Shown piece by piece: positions 22,332 through 32,932 of a DNA stretch of 64,000 nucleotides (positions within the stretch are counted from its first letter, which is position 1; every line of letters begins with the position of its first letter). The stretch is from Phylloscopus collybita. Lineage: Eukaryota; Chordata; Aves; Passeriformes; Phylloscopidae. The DNA is taken from positions 61,230,001 to 61,294,000 of the forward strand of contig JAJNNQ010000006.1 in NCBI GenBank assembly GCA_027886175.1, read 5' to 3'. The notes below the pieces were generated by a model. It ran no database searches. It saw nothing but the letters and a program-made list of their open reading frames with translations, and was not told the DNA's origin. The position numbers and the translations under genes were made by a program.

Positions 22332-23100
22332 AAGAGACGAGGGAGAGGAGACGCCTGGGCAGTGAGGCTTGGAAAATGCCCCCCAAAGAGCTCAAAGCTG
22401 CCCTTCCCCAGCCCCGCACACACCCGGCCCTGGGCCTGGAAGGTGCAGCCACCATTTCTTGGGCATAAAGCAGAGGCTCCTGGAGCAGACTCTCGGCATC
22501 AACCCCTCCAAGACAACGGAAAAGAAGGTAAAGCAACGACAAGGACAATGGACAAGGACAAGGACAAGGACAGGACGAAGACTAGGATGAAGATGAAGAA
22601 GAAGATGAAGACGAAGATGAAGATGAAGACGATGGAGATGACGAAATTGATGAAGACGACGCAGAGAAAAAACTAAGAAGACAAAGAGAGTGAAGAAGAC
22701 GAAGATGAAGATGAAGATGAAGAAGACAATGAAGAACAAGAAGAAGATGATGACAAAGACAGAGACTAAGAAGACAAAGAAGATGGAAAAGACATTTTTA
22801 AGAATACATAGAGAAAGGATAGGAATAAGAATTAAAAATACTTAGAAGAAGTAGAGTAATAGGAATAGGAGTAGGAATTTATATAAGAAAAAGAGTAGTA
22901 AGAATAGGAATTAAAAATAGGTAGAAGAAGAAGAAGTGTAGTAGGAATAGGAATAAGAATTTAAAAATACGTAGAAGAAGTTAAGAAGATGAGTAGTATG
23001 AAAAAGAAGAGTAGGGAGAAGAAGAATAGGAATTTAAGAATATCTAAGTGAAGAGAAAAATTCTTGAATAAAACTAGTGTATATTTTCTAATAAATTTTG
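22332..23100 (+). other. 3' region and poly(A) signals of gene copy 1
   Basis: After the TAA come about 170 bp of ordinary sequence and a purine-rich GAN-type tract (about 22540-22770). An A/G-rich stretch with repeated 'aataggaataagaatt' follows, and then two AATAAA signals (23067-23072, 23090-23095) before CpG-rich DNA resumes. All three units keep this layout, supporting a real transcript end near 23110. Confidence 0.6.
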
Positions 23101-23119
23101 TAAGGCACAAGGAAAGGGT

Positions 23120-23587
23120 GTCCAGATTTCATTTCCTGTCCCGCAGAGGTGCTGCAGTATTTTCACCCTCGGTGCCAGGCAGTGAGTGCCCTGTGAGCAG
23201 TGAGTGCTCAGCCCCCGGCGGCAGCGGGAGAGTTCCCGGCCGGGCCGGCAGGGCAGGGCTGTCGCTGCTCTCTGGAGGCAAAGGAAAGGCGCCCGCTGAG
23301 GGCGGCTGAGAGAGAACTGTGCTGGGCAGCCTTTGCAGCAGGGCTGTGCAGCCGGGACAGCGAAGGCACCGCAGCCCCGCTCTGGCGCTGCCCATGGCCA
23401 GGGAGCCGGGCTGGCCGCGCTCCTCAGCAGCGCTGCCGGCCCTCGGCAGCCTTGGGCAAGGCGGGAGGGCTTCCCCCGCTGCAGCCCCAGCTCAGGCAGC
23501 AGCAGCAGCAGCAGCAGCAGCTCTGTGCTGTTCCTGCCAGATCCCTGTGGCAGCAGCTGCACGGGGCTGTGAAGCCACAGCCCCCAG
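23120..23587 (+). other. CpG-rich linker and start of unit 2
   Basis: GC-rich DNA spanning the unit 1/2 junction (23411/23412) and the (CAG)8 tract of unit 2. It is interrupted at 23588 by an LTR. No gene is recognised. Confidence 0.6.
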
Positions 23588-24299
23588 TGTGGCACTGCAA
23601 GAAATAATATGTGCAGGCCTTGGCTGTGAATACAGCATGAAGGGTTTTATTGTTAAGTTTAGTATAGCTTGCACAATGCAAGAATGCCCTTTTGTCTTAA
23701 GATGTATTGCTTGTTTTAATATGTAACTTTCTTGTAGTTTCGATAAGGGTTTCTAGGACAACTTTAGCCCCCTCTTAGAATCCTTTTTATTGGTTCCCCC
23801 TGCCTCACCACCTCTGTCATGCATAATTACCTTCGTGTCCATCATATAATTCTTATCTTTGAAGTACAGTAATGTTAGCCAGTGACCTCGCAAGACTGCC
23901 CTCAGCCCATCCCAGAACTTGTGCTGAATTTGTTGGAACCTAAATGACTTAATTTATCATGATGTATTTAGATTGTTTCATTGGTATCTGTAACTTAGAA
24001 CCCACCCCAGAATTGTAGTATTAAACCACCCACCACCCCAGGCTCGGGGTCTCTCTCCAGAGGCACCAGCCTGGGGTGGCTGGGGGGATCACTCTGACCC
24101 CCTTTCCCCCCACCCCCGAATAAAGCCTCTGTTTCCTGGAAAATTCAGAGAGAGTCCCCTTTTTCTTGGAACCAGCCTTTACAGTGTTACCCAGATGTGA
24201 GAGCCGAACCCCACAAAGTGACTTGTTGCGGCATGCTGGGAGCAGCCGGGGAGCCCTGGCTGGACACGGGCCTGGCCGGGCTGAGCACGCACGGCAACA
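23588..24299 (+). mobile_element. Solo LTR of an endogenous retrovirus, with 6-bp target duplication
   Basis: A 712-bp insertion absent from units 1 and 3, with TG...CA ends (tgtggcac...gcaaca). It is flanked by the 6-bp direct repeat ccccag (23582-23587 and 24300-24305). An AATAAA near 24118 fits the R region in plus orientation. A 6-bp duplication is typical of alpha/betaretrovirus-like ERVs. There is no internal region, so this is the product of LTR-LTR recombination. Confidence 0.9.
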
Positions 24300-24351
24300 C
24301 CCCAGAGCAGCGCACACGCAGCACCGGAGCAGCACGGCAGCCCTGGGGCTG

Positions 24352-24353
<2 letters not shown>

Positions 24354-24386
<33 letters not shown>
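24354..24386 (+). repeat. (CTG)11 microsatellite, unit 2
   Basis: Orthologous to the 28-unit run in unit 1. Confidence 0.93.
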
Positions 24387-24387
<1 letters not shown>

Positions 24388-24458
24388 GCAGCCCCGCAGG
24401 GCTCAGCGCTGAGCAGCCCTGGCTGGATGGAGCCCGCTCTGGGCACCTCCAGCCTCAG

Positions 24459-25149
24459 TGTTATAGATACAAAAACGAAGTTGAAACTTTTTAATAGTTG
24501 TGTTAGTATACTAGCTGTATGTTTCAATTTTTGTTTCTAACTGTGGGTTTTTTTCCAACTCGTTATGAGTTGTTACAAATGTCTGTTGTTGGAATGTTGT
24601 TCCAGTGGTTGTTAGATATTGTTGCAGTGTTTAGTTGTGAATGTTTGTAAGAGGTTTATGGGGCTACTTTGCTGAATCTAGTTAAAGGGCAACACCAAAG
24701 AAAAGGGGGATCTTCCACCCTTCCCCAAACAACTCAAGAAACTGAGACCATCCCCTGGTACTTTCATTGGAAGACACGACCCAATCAAAACACGGTGGGA
24801 AGAAATGATTGGTGTGGAAAGCACCCCGCTGAGAGCCAGGAAGAGCCCGAAGAATACACAATCATAGAAAGGACCCAAAACAGACCAATCCCTGAGGGGA
24901 CTGAGACTTTAAAAGGGGCTGAGCACTCTCAGTGAAGAAGCTTCTCTCTCTCAGGAACAGGACTGTCCTGAGGGGTGGCCCGTGCACACGTTTTTGGTTT
25001 CTCTGGCTTGCTGTGAGGGGCTAGGACTAGCCCAGCCTCCTGTTCCTCTAGCCGATTTTATAACAATAAATGATTGGCCTTCCCTTTTTAACATCTTTGG
25101 ATTTCCGGCCTCCTCAATAAACTTGCAAGATTGTCCCATTGGGGCTACA
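24459..25149 (+). mobile_element. LTR-like insertion, unit 2
   Basis: About 691 bp absent from units 1 and 3. It starts TGTTATAG, ends GGGGCTACA, and carries 'tttaaaagg' as a TATA-like element (about 24910) and several AATAAA (about 25065 and 25115). This fits a solo LTR in plus orientation. The flanks (cctcag / gttctg) do not show a target duplication, so flank loss or recombination between different LTRs is possible. Confidence 0.75.
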
Positions 25150-25209
25150 GTTCTGCTGCTCCAGGGCAGGGCCTTTCTGCGGGATTATGTTTCCTTTCTT
25201 CTGGGATAA

Positions 25210-25520
25210 CTTGCACAGAAGCCCTGAATCCCTGAGGCTGGAAAAGCCCTCCCAGCCCAGGGAGTCCCAGCTGTGCCCCGTGCCCACCCTGTCACCCTGC
25301 CCAGATCATTGAGTGCCACATCCAGGTGTCCCATGGGCACCTCCAGGGATGGGCACTCCAAACCTCCCTGGGCAGCTCTTCCCAAGGCCTGACCAGCCTT
25401 TCCATGAGGAAATTGCTCCTGGTGCCCAACCCGAGCCTTCCCCTGGCACAGCTTGAGGCCGTTTCCCCTTGTCCTGTCTCTGTTCCCTGGGAGCAGAGCC
25501 TGACACCCCCTCAGCAGAGG
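25210..25520 (-). mobile_element. CR1 LINE 3' fragment, unit 2
   Basis: Unit-2 counterpart of the CR1 tail at 19020-19330. Confidence 0.88.
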
Positions 25521-25819
25521 AAACAAATTCAAAGCTTGTAGAAGATAAGAATAAACGGTGATAGAACTCTGTAAACTTTTTTTTGCATGGTTTTTCTTTT
25601 ATTAAAACCTTTGTCAGCAGAGATGTTGCTAACTATCTGTTTACAAGTTTTGACCCACATGGACTTCTAATTATACCATTTTATTATTTATTATGCCTTT
25701 CAAGACCAGTGTACAACAGAGTAGTGCAATCAAAAGTGGGTTTCTATCCCAAGGAGGCTAAAAAATATTGGGTTTTTTTATCCCATCTAGACTAAACCGT
25801 GTGGGTTTAGTGTCACATC

Positions 25820-26276
25820 TCACACAACGAGGCCCTGGGGCGCTGCTGCCGCAGCCGGGCCCAGCCCTTCGGGCCGCTGTCCCAATGCATTCGGAGGGGC
25901 ACGGACACGATGTTGAGCGCCGTGTGTCTTTGTGCTCCGTGTTTGTGCTGCGTGTGCGGGCGGAGCGGGGCCGGCGGGAGCCGCGCTCCCCTCAGAGCCG
26001 CTGAGGGCGGCAGCAATGGCGGCGCCGCTCCCTCAGCGCCCGGGCCCGGCCCCGGCGGGCGGGGAGCCCTCGGCAGCGCCCTGGGGGCAGCAGGGAGCGA
26101 GCCCCGGGCCCGGCCTCTGTGCCCGTGGCGCCGCTGAGGCGAGGGCAGAGCTGCAAGGGTCGGTGCCTCGGGCACTGCCCCGAGCCAGGGGCAGCAGCCG
26201 GGCCCGGCCTTGTGGAAGCGCACGGGGCTCTCGTGGTGCCGCTTGTGCAGCTTGTGCGGGTGCCTGTGGATGGCCC
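25820..26276 (+). promoter_or_regulatory. CpG-rich block of unit 2, left part
   Basis: Counterpart of 19630-20090. The 212-codon frame seen in units 1 and 3 starts here but is cut by the LTR at 26277. Confidence 0.5.
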
Positions 26277-26971
26277 TGCTATAAATAAACCGAGCAGGAG
26301 ATGATTATTAACTCCTTAAATGCCTTTATTAAAAGGAGAAAGCTCAAGGGATTGCCAACACCTCTGCTGCTGCCCCCTCAATCAAGGCCGAGGAGGAGGC
26401 CCAAGTCGATTCTGCTGCTCACACTACAAAGCCCAGAGCACGTGCTCATGGAAGTTCCCAGGAACTCGCTGACCTGTCTTTAGTCCAGGGCTGTCTTTCT
26501 TTTCGAGTGCTTTGGAGGTTATGGTGACCAGGTGAAGAGGGTGTAGCGATGGCTGACAGCTTCATGTCTTCCCAGCCGGGTGGCATTCTTTATGGGTCTG
26601 AATTATGCGCTGACTCCTTGCTGGGGGTTTTCGGTGTTAATTACAGTAAACATGAAGCAAGGCTTCATGGGGGTCTCTGCGATTTCCATAATGGGCCTCA
26701 GTTTCATCTTGACAGGCAGCCAGTGGGTCGGCAGGAAGCAGGAAGAGAGACGGAGAGAGGGCAGGCAGGGAACAGCAAAACTTTGGCAACATGAAAGAGC
26801 TTACAAAACTGGGACTTCGGTTACAAACTGGCTACAAACTATTCAAGATAAAAATACGCATAACATCAATAGAACATCCATTGTAATATTAAGAGTCTTT
26901 AACACTTTTAAAGTAACCATCTACATAACATTGAACATACAACTAGGAGTTATGGAGTTCTACCCATATCA
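26277..26971 (-). mobile_element. Solo LTR in minus orientation, with 4-bp target duplication
   Basis: A 695-bp insertion with TG...CA ends on both readings (tgctataa...atatca), flanked by gccc (26273-26276 and 26972-26975). Units 1 and 3 read uninterrupted through this site. The reverse complement carries an AATAAA near 26330, placing the LTR on minus. A 4-bp duplication fits gammaretrovirus-like (ERV1) integration, so it belongs to a different ERV class from the LTR at 23588. Confidence 0.88.
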
Positions 26972-27369
26972 GCCCCGGCCTTGCGTGGGGCCCTGCCCCG
27001 CTCAGCTGCCCGTCCCCGGCAAAGGCGCCGAGGCTGCGCTCGGTGCCCTGCGTGTCATTGCCCAAGGCAGTGAGCAGCCCCGGGGCCCGGGCACAGCCCT
27101 GAGGGACAGCCCCGGTCCCCGGGCTCCCGCGGCTCGTGGAGCCGCTGCCCACAAGTCCCTGGCACGTCCGTGCGGCCAATTCCTGGTGCCCTGCCCGGCG
27201 CAGCCTGCAAAGCCAAGGCTCTGCCCTGTGGGGCTGGGGCTGCCGTGTGGGAGCGCGGCCAAAGCCCCTCAGGGCTCTGGGCACAGCAGGGGCCACAAGG
27301 CCACAAGTCCGGGGGCTGCTCCGTGCCACTCCCTGCCTGCTCCACTGTAGCTGGGGGGCCGGGGCTGGT
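26972..27369 (+). promoter_or_regulatory. CpG-rich block of unit 2, right part
   Basis: Counterpart of about 20090-20474, separated from the left part by the minus-strand LTR. The LTR now lies about 400 bp upstream of the predicted core promoter and could alter it. Confidence 0.5.
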
Positions 27370-27484
27370 CCTTTGTGACACGGGCGCTTGGTGTCGGGGC
27401 CCTTTGTGATGTGGGACATGGTGGTGGCCAGAGACCCTTGTGACATCAGGGAGCCCCGCCCTGGCTCTGAGGGTATCTAAGGGG
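27370..27484 (+). promoter_or_regulatory. Predicted core promoter of gene copy 2
   Basis: Same boxes as copy 1: three tTGTGA-type motifs, TGACATCA (27441-27448), a GC box and TATCTAAGG (27474-27482). Expected start of transcription is near 27505. Confidence 0.58.
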
Positions 27485-27752
27485 CGAAGAGCCCTGGGGT
27501 GCCCATTCCCAGGAGAGCCGCTCTCTGAGGAGGAAGCAGCTCCCTGGATCTGTCTGCGCTAGAGGCCAATAACGATAGACGCCGATAGCGACAGACAGCG
27601 ATAGTGACGAGGACAAAGCCAACTCCAACTCCCAGTCCTCCAGCCCCTTGCCCAGCTGGCTGGAAGCCCCCAGCGGGCAGTGGTCAGGCGCAGTGGGCAG
27701 GTGAGTCCTGCCACTGACAGAGACTGAGGAGGAGGAGAGGCCATTTGTCAAC

Positions 27753-29258
27753 ATGGAGAGAGAGCATTCCCACTGGGAAAGTGAGAGTGAGGAGGAGCTT
27801 TCCCAGAGGGAAAACACGACACGGCGAGTGAAAAACCAATGGCAAAGTGTAAGGACAATCGAAGAAACTTCCCGTTTGGGACCCAGGGGGAGCCGAGAGC
27901 TGTACCAGCTCCAGGTACGTGTGTGTGTCCGAGAGGTTTCCCGGTACAGTGATGAAACACGGGAAGAGATCTACGATCGGGAAGTAACCATCACAGTCCG
28001 GGAGCTGTACCGGTGGGAAGAGGACGGTGAGCTGCATGAAGAGGTGCGGGAATGGGAAAAATGTGCCACAGACCAGGAGGCGTCCTCGTGGAAAACAGAT
28101 GAGAGAGGGCAGCAGGAATTCTACTGGGAAGAGGACAAGAGATCCCATGAGGTGTCCCTGCAGACAGATGGGAGTGCCTCAGAGGATTCCCAATGGGACG
28201 ACGTCCAGGAGGTTTTCCAGAGGGATGATGAGAGGTCCCAAGACCTCTCACCATGGGAAGAAGATGTGCACTCCCACAACTCCGAATGGGAAGACAGTGA
28301 GCCGGACTCCTCCCAGGTCACAGACAGCAGTGACACGGAGCTGTCCCAAGGATCAGCAGCTGGAGCCCAGGAGCTGCCCCAATGGGAAGATGTGAGTGAC
28401 CAAAAGCTGTCCCAAGGGGAAGAACACGTGAGCAGCCAGGAGCTGTCCCAATGGGGCTGTGACATCAGCCCCAAGGTCTGGGACAGACCCTGGTGCCCAG
28501 TGAGCCACAAGGAGCCCAAGGCTTGTCCCGCAGGGGCTCCCAGCTCTGCCAGCCCCCTGGGCACAGAGGTGGCAGCAGAGGCAGTGCCTGCCCTAACCAG
28601 CACCTCTCCTTCCCTACAGAGTCCCATGGAAGCTGAGCCAGCAGCTCCTCCCCCATCCAGAGCTGCTGAGGAGGACGATCTGCCTGAGTGTCTTGCCCTG
28701 GAGGCAGAAAAGGCAGCAGAGTCTCCTGTCCCCAGTGAGGAGGTGCCATCAGCAGGGACACAGAGCCCAGTGCCTGCCCTGCCCAGCGCCTCTCCTGCCC
28801 CGGCTGGAGCTGCTGAGGAGGCTGCAGTGTGTGGAGGGGATGGCAGCAGATCCTCAGGACACTCCAATTGGGAAAATGACAGCGACAAGGAGATCGTGCA
28901 GAGGAATTGGCAAGATGCGACCGAGCACGGGTTCGGGACCAAGCCCATGCGTCCAGAGGATGATGAATGGGACGAGGTGAGTGTCCTGGAGCTGCCGGCA
29001 GAGGAGGATAAGGACCAAAAATGGAGAGTTTTTGCAGAGGACGGGCTCCCAGTGCCTGTTCCTCGTGAGGCCTGGGCTGAGCACCCGGCCCTGGAGCCGC
29101 GCAGCCCCCCCAGCCCCTGGCCTGCCCAGCTGGGAGCCCAGGCCCTGCGCAGGCAGCCGGCTGCCCCCAGGGAACGTCCCTCCCGCTTCAGGCGGGCGCT
29201 GCGGGCGCTGCGGGGGCTGTTCCGGTTCCGCTGCATGAGGCCACAGCCGGAGGAGTAA
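27753..29258 (+). CDS. Acidic Trp/Glu-repeat protein, array copy 2 (501 aa)
   Basis: Same architecture as copy 1 with the 11-codon segment (SQGSAAGAQEL-type, 33 bp) between the W179-type and W200-type motifs. The N-terminal half differs from copy 1 at many residues: a hand count over codons 1-131 gives about 25 replacement and 8 silent codon differences. In the second Trp block (codons about 369-440) the count is about 8 replacement to 11 silent. The region around the splice acceptor is almost identical to copy 1. Donor CAG|GTGAGT (about 27701), branch point and acceptor are retained. It is the longest copy and has no frameshift. Confidence 0.62.
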   Translation: MEREHSHWESESEEELSQRENTTRRVKNQWQSVRTIEETSRLGPRGSRELYQLQVRVCVREVSRYSDETREEIYDREVTITVRELYRWEEDGELHEEVREWEKCATDQEASSWKTDERGQQEFYWEEDKRSHEVSLQTDGSASEDSQWDDVQEVFQRDDERSQDLSPWEEDVHSHNSEWEDSEPDSSQVTDSSDTELSQGSAAGAQELPQWEDVSDQKLSQGEEHVSSQELSQWGCDISPKVWDRPWCPVSHKEPKACPAGAPSSASPLGTEVAAEAVPALTSTSPSLQSPMEAEPAAPPPSRAAEEDDLPECLALEAEKAAESPVPSEEVPSAGTQSPVPALPSASPAPAGAAEEAAVCGGDGSRSSGHSNWENDSDKEIVQRNWQDATEHGFGTKPMRPEDDEWDEVSVLELPAEEDKDQKWRVFAEDGLPVPVPREAWAEHPALEPRSPPSPWPAQLGAQALRRQPAAPRERPSRFRRALRALRGLFRFRCMRPQPEE

Positions 29259-30090
29259 AAGAGACGAGGGAGAGAAGACGCCTGGGCAGTGAGGCTGGGA
29301 AAATGCCCCCCAAAGAGCCCAAAGCTGCCCCTTCCCCAGCCCCGCACACACCCGGCCCCGGGCCTGGAAGGTGCAGCCACCATTTCTTGGGCATAAAGCA
29401 GAGGCTCCTGGAGCAGACTCTCGGCATCAACCCCTGCAACACAACGAAAAAGAAGACAAAGCACGGACAGGGACAACGGACAAGCACAAGGACCACAGAC
29501 AAGGACAAGGGCAAGGGCAAGGACAAGGACAAAGACAAGGACAAAGACTAGGATGAAGATGAAGAAGATGACGAAGAACAAGACGAAGACGAAAATGAAG
29601 ATGAAGACGAAAATGAAGATAAAGATGAAGACGACGATGACGAAGACGACGAAGACGATGAAGACAAAAAACGAAGAAGACAAAGAGAGTGAAGAAGACA
29701 AAGACGAAGATGAAGTAGACAATGAAGAACAGGAAGAAGACGAAGACAAAGACTAAGACTAAGAAGACATAGAAGATGGAAAAGACTTTTTTAAGAATAC
29801 ATTAAAAAGGATAGCAATAAGAATTAAAAATACTTAGAAGTAGTAGAATAATAGGAATAGGAGTAAGAATTTACATAAGAAAAAGAGTAGTAAGATTAGG
29901 AATTAAAAATAGGTAGAAGAAGAAGTGTAGTAGGAATAAGAATAAGAATTTAAAAATACATAGAAGAAGTAAAGAAGACGAGTAGTATGAAAAAGAAGAG
30001 TAGGGAGAAGAAGAATAGGAATTTAAGAATACCTAAGTGAAGAGAAAAATTCTTGAATAAAACTAGTGTATATTTTCTAATAAATTTTGT
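29259..30090 (+). other. 3' region and poly(A) signals of gene copy 2
   Basis: The GAN-type purine tract is at about 29550-29755; two AATAAA signals lie at 30056-30061 and about 30079-30084. Same layout as copy 1. Confidence 0.6.
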
Positions 30091-30483
30091 AAGGCACAAG
30101 GAAAGGGTGTCCAGATTTCATTTCCTGTCCCGCAGAGGTGCTGCAGTATTTTCACCCTCAGTGCCAGGCAGTGAGTGCCCTGTGAGCAGTGAGTGCTCAG
30201 CCCCCGGCGGCAGCGGGAGAGTTCCCGGCCGGGCCGGCAGGGCAGGGCTGTCGCTGCTCTCTGGAGGCAAAGGAAAGGCGCCCGCTGAGGGCGGCTGAGA
30301 GAGAACTGTGCTGGGCAGCCTTTGCAGCAGGGCTGTGCAGCCGGGACAGCGAAGGCACCGCAGCCCCGCTCTGGCGCTGCCCATGGCCAGGGAGCCGGGC
30401 TGGCCGCGCTCCTCAGCAGCGCTGCCGGCCCTCGGCAGCCTTGGGCAAGGCGGGAGGGCTTCCCCCGCTGCAGCCCCAGCTGA

Positions 30484-30519
<36 letters not shown>

Positions 30520-30631
30520 TCTGTGCTGTTCCTGCCGGATCCCTGTGGCAGCAGCTGCACGGGGCTGTGCAGCCAAAGCCCCCAGAGCAGCGCACACGCA
30601 GCACCGGAGCAGCACGGCAGCCCTGGGGCTG

Positions 30632-30633
<2 letters not shown>

Positions 30634-30663
<30 letters not shown>
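30634..30663 (+). repeat. (CTG)10 microsatellite, unit 3
   Basis: Orthologous to the 28-unit run in unit 1. The upstream CAG run here is about 10 units. Confidence 0.93.
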
Positions 30664-30664
<1 letters not shown>

Positions 30665-30794
30665 GCAGCCCCGCAGGGCTCAGCGCTGAGCAGCCCTGGC
30701 TGGATGGAGCCCGCTGTGGGCACCTGCAGCCTCAGGGCTGCTCCTCTGCTGCTCCAGGGCAGGGCCTTTCTGCGGGATTATGTTTCCTTTCTTC

Positions 30795-31059
30795 TGGGAT
30801 AACTTGCACAGAAGCCCTGAATCCCTGAGGCTGGAAAAGCCCTCCCAGCCCAGGGAGTCCCAGCTGTGCCCCATGTCCACCTTGTCACCCTGCCCAGATC
30901 ATTGAGTGCCACATCCAGGTGTCCCATGGACACCTCCAGGGATGGGCACTCCAAACTTCCCTGGGCAGCTCTTCCCAAGGCCTGACCAGCCTTTCCATGA
31001 GGAAATTGCTCCTCGTGTCCAACCCGAGCTTTCCCCTGGCACAGCTTGAGGCCCTTTCC
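30795..31059 (-). mobile_element. CR1 LINE 3' fragment, unit 3, split by a provirus
   Basis: Unit-3 counterpart of 19020-19330. The CR1 sequence resumes at about 33352 ('ccccttgtcctgtctatg') after the proviral insertion. Confidence 0.88.
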
Positions 31060-31639
31060 TGTTGCAGTTTGCATGCGGCAGTCGACACCGACACTGCACT
31101 TGCACTCGAGGTGCTTTATTAGAATCATCAGAAGGCTTCAAGTATCAGCATCTTGATATTCCAAAAGTCTCACACACCTTTGCTCTGTATTTCCTAAGAG
31201 CTCCAGCTCCACACAGCTCTGGCTCTCTCCCTAGTTCTTCACAGGGCAGACTCCAACTGACTCTAACGAACTCCAACTGACTCTGTCTCCCTACCACTTT
31301 ACTCACTCCTTATCAGGCCCATAGCTGTGATGGCAAGGCTGTTGCTACTCTAGGATAATTAGCACAGCTGTAATATATCAGAGGGAAGACTGCCTTCAAG
31401 AGCATCTCTTTTTGTCTCCTCACAATTCCCCATTCGTTTTTTAATTAAACATTTCAAGAAACACATGCTTAGGTATATTGACCTTATAACATTCAAATAC
31501 TGTAGATAAATTGACATTGTAACACTCAAATACTACATACAAATACTGTCTCTAGTTTCTTCTGTAAGTGGATGCATTAGGCACAGATAACAATCTGATA
31601 AATACCAGTTTCTTTTTCTCTAATTGTGTTTTTTCTATA

Positions 31640-31800
31640 TATTTCTATTTTTATTTTTTCAAATTTTTCACTTTTTTTTTTCTCTTTTCTTTTTTTTTTT
31701 CATTTTTTTCTATGCTTTTTAAGATTTCCTTTTCTCTCTTTTTTTAACTTTTTTTCTATTTTTTAGTTTATTTTTTCTGGGGCTTTTGTCCATTTCTTTC
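31640..31800. repeat. T-rich tract inside the provirus
   Basis: Nearly all T with scattered C and A (A-rich on the element's own strand), between the 3' LTR and the tandem repeats. Confidence 0.85.
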
Positions 31801-31974
31801 CTCTCTCTGCTTCTCCATTGTAGCTATAACATAGATGAGCTCTGTTTGATCTTTTGAGGAAACAGTCTGATTCTACAATAGCCCCTCAAACTACATTGAT
31901 TGATCCATTTACAATCCTGGCCATTTTCTTCCATGCTGGCATAAAAACCTGACACGAATGTCACTGTTGAGGCA

Positions 31975-32105
31975 GCCACAACACAACCTCCTTAGAGAAA
32001 CTATGTAGTCACAACACAACCTCCCTAGAGAAGTTATGTGCCATTAACACAACCTCCCTAGAGAAGTTATGTGCCATTAACACAACCTCCCTAGAGAAGT
32101 TATGT
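31975..32105 (-). repeat. ~33-bp tandem repeat (about four copies) inside the provirus
   Basis: Unit like 'acacaacctccctagagaag' plus 'ttatgtgccatta', in the internal region downstream of the primer site. Reading it as protein gives an 11-residue repeat, which I take as incidental. Confidence 0.85.
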
Positions 32106-32341
32106 CCCATTGTCGCTAGCTGGTGGCTCACCTCTTTCCAGGTGTCTTTGCAAGAGAAAATCAGGTCCGGACCACCTGTGGCTTCCACTGCCACTCTCAG
32201 CTTCACCAACGCTGCCTCCCCCACTCCATTCCCAAGCGGGTCTACATTGCCAGTCATGGGACCCCACACGGGTCCAGGCCAAGTCTGTAGTTCGGGTTGT
32301 TGTATCACAGGGCTCGTCAGGTCGGTCATCAGTTGTCGCTC

Positions 32342-32359
32342 ATCACATCGGGGTCACCA
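32342..32359 (-). promoter_or_regulatory. Retroviral primer-binding site (tRNA-Trp type)
   Basis: On minus, TGGTGACCCCGATGTGAT starts 2 bp after the 5' LTR end. The tRNA-Trp primer-binding site of the avian alpharetrovirus group differs at one position (ACG in place of ATG). This fixes the orientation of the provirus. Confidence 0.85.
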
Positions 32360-32385
32360 GATGTCGCAGTCGACATGCGGCAGTC

Positions 32386-32932
32386 TGTGGGGGTGGGCAA
32401 TGCCCCGGTGGCCCTGCCCTGGAGGGAGGCCTGGGAAGAATTGCACAATCTCCCTGCAGAACCCCAAGATAAGGAAACAAGCTTTCAGTCACGGCGACCA
32501 CCAAAGAACCCACAATCCTCCAAGAGATTTTATGTAGATCTGTTGTAAACGATTGGCTTTGGACCCTTTCCCCTCCCACCCTAGTTTCCCATAAAAACCC
32601 CCTGAGTCCCACTAGTCCCCAGGGTATCCATCCCTGGCCCCCTTCGCTGGTACTTTGCAATAAAGTTCCTTCATGCGGAATCACCAAACGGGAGCCTCTC
32701 TCTCTTTCCCGGGCCGGCTACGAGAGAAGCAGATCTCACAGGGCAAGAGCTGAGAAATCACTGAGCTGAAATTACACGAGCTGAAAAAATTGCTGCTCTG
32801 CCCCCTGCTGAAATGCTCTCTACCAGCTGAGGAAGCGCTGACCCCCCAAGAAGTTGCCTCTAAAGAGATATCTTTTTGGGGTGGCTCTGAGATTCTGGGT
32901 CCGGACCACGGACCCCAGAACCAGCTACAATA
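32386..32932 (+). mobile_element. Nested LTR-like insertion inside the 5' LTR
   Basis: It splits the minus-strand 5' LTR between gcagtc (32380-32385) and gcagtt (32933-32938), a 6-bp duplication with one change. It has 'ccataaaaacccc' as a TATA-like box (about 32588) and an AATAAA near 32658, so it is in plus orientation, opposite to its host. The start is TGTGG; the end (ctacaata) is not a clean CA, so the right edge may be a few bases off. Confidence 0.72.

Noticed and set aside
20552..22423. 623-codon minus-strand frame opposite gene copy 1 (also 542 and 381 codons opposite copies 2 and 3)
   Set aside because: A mirror of a GC-rich, Glu/Ser-rich plus-strand frame; promoter boxes, Kozak ATG and poly(A) signals are all on plus.
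23064..23309. 81-codon frame over the poly(A) region, repeated in each unit
   Set aside because: Spans both AATAAA signals and the CpG linker; it repeats only because the unit repeats.
32009..32329. 106-codon minus-strand frame inside the provirus
   Set aside because: It lies in the leader after the primer site and ends in an 11-residue tandem repeat; no retroviral gene domain is visible.
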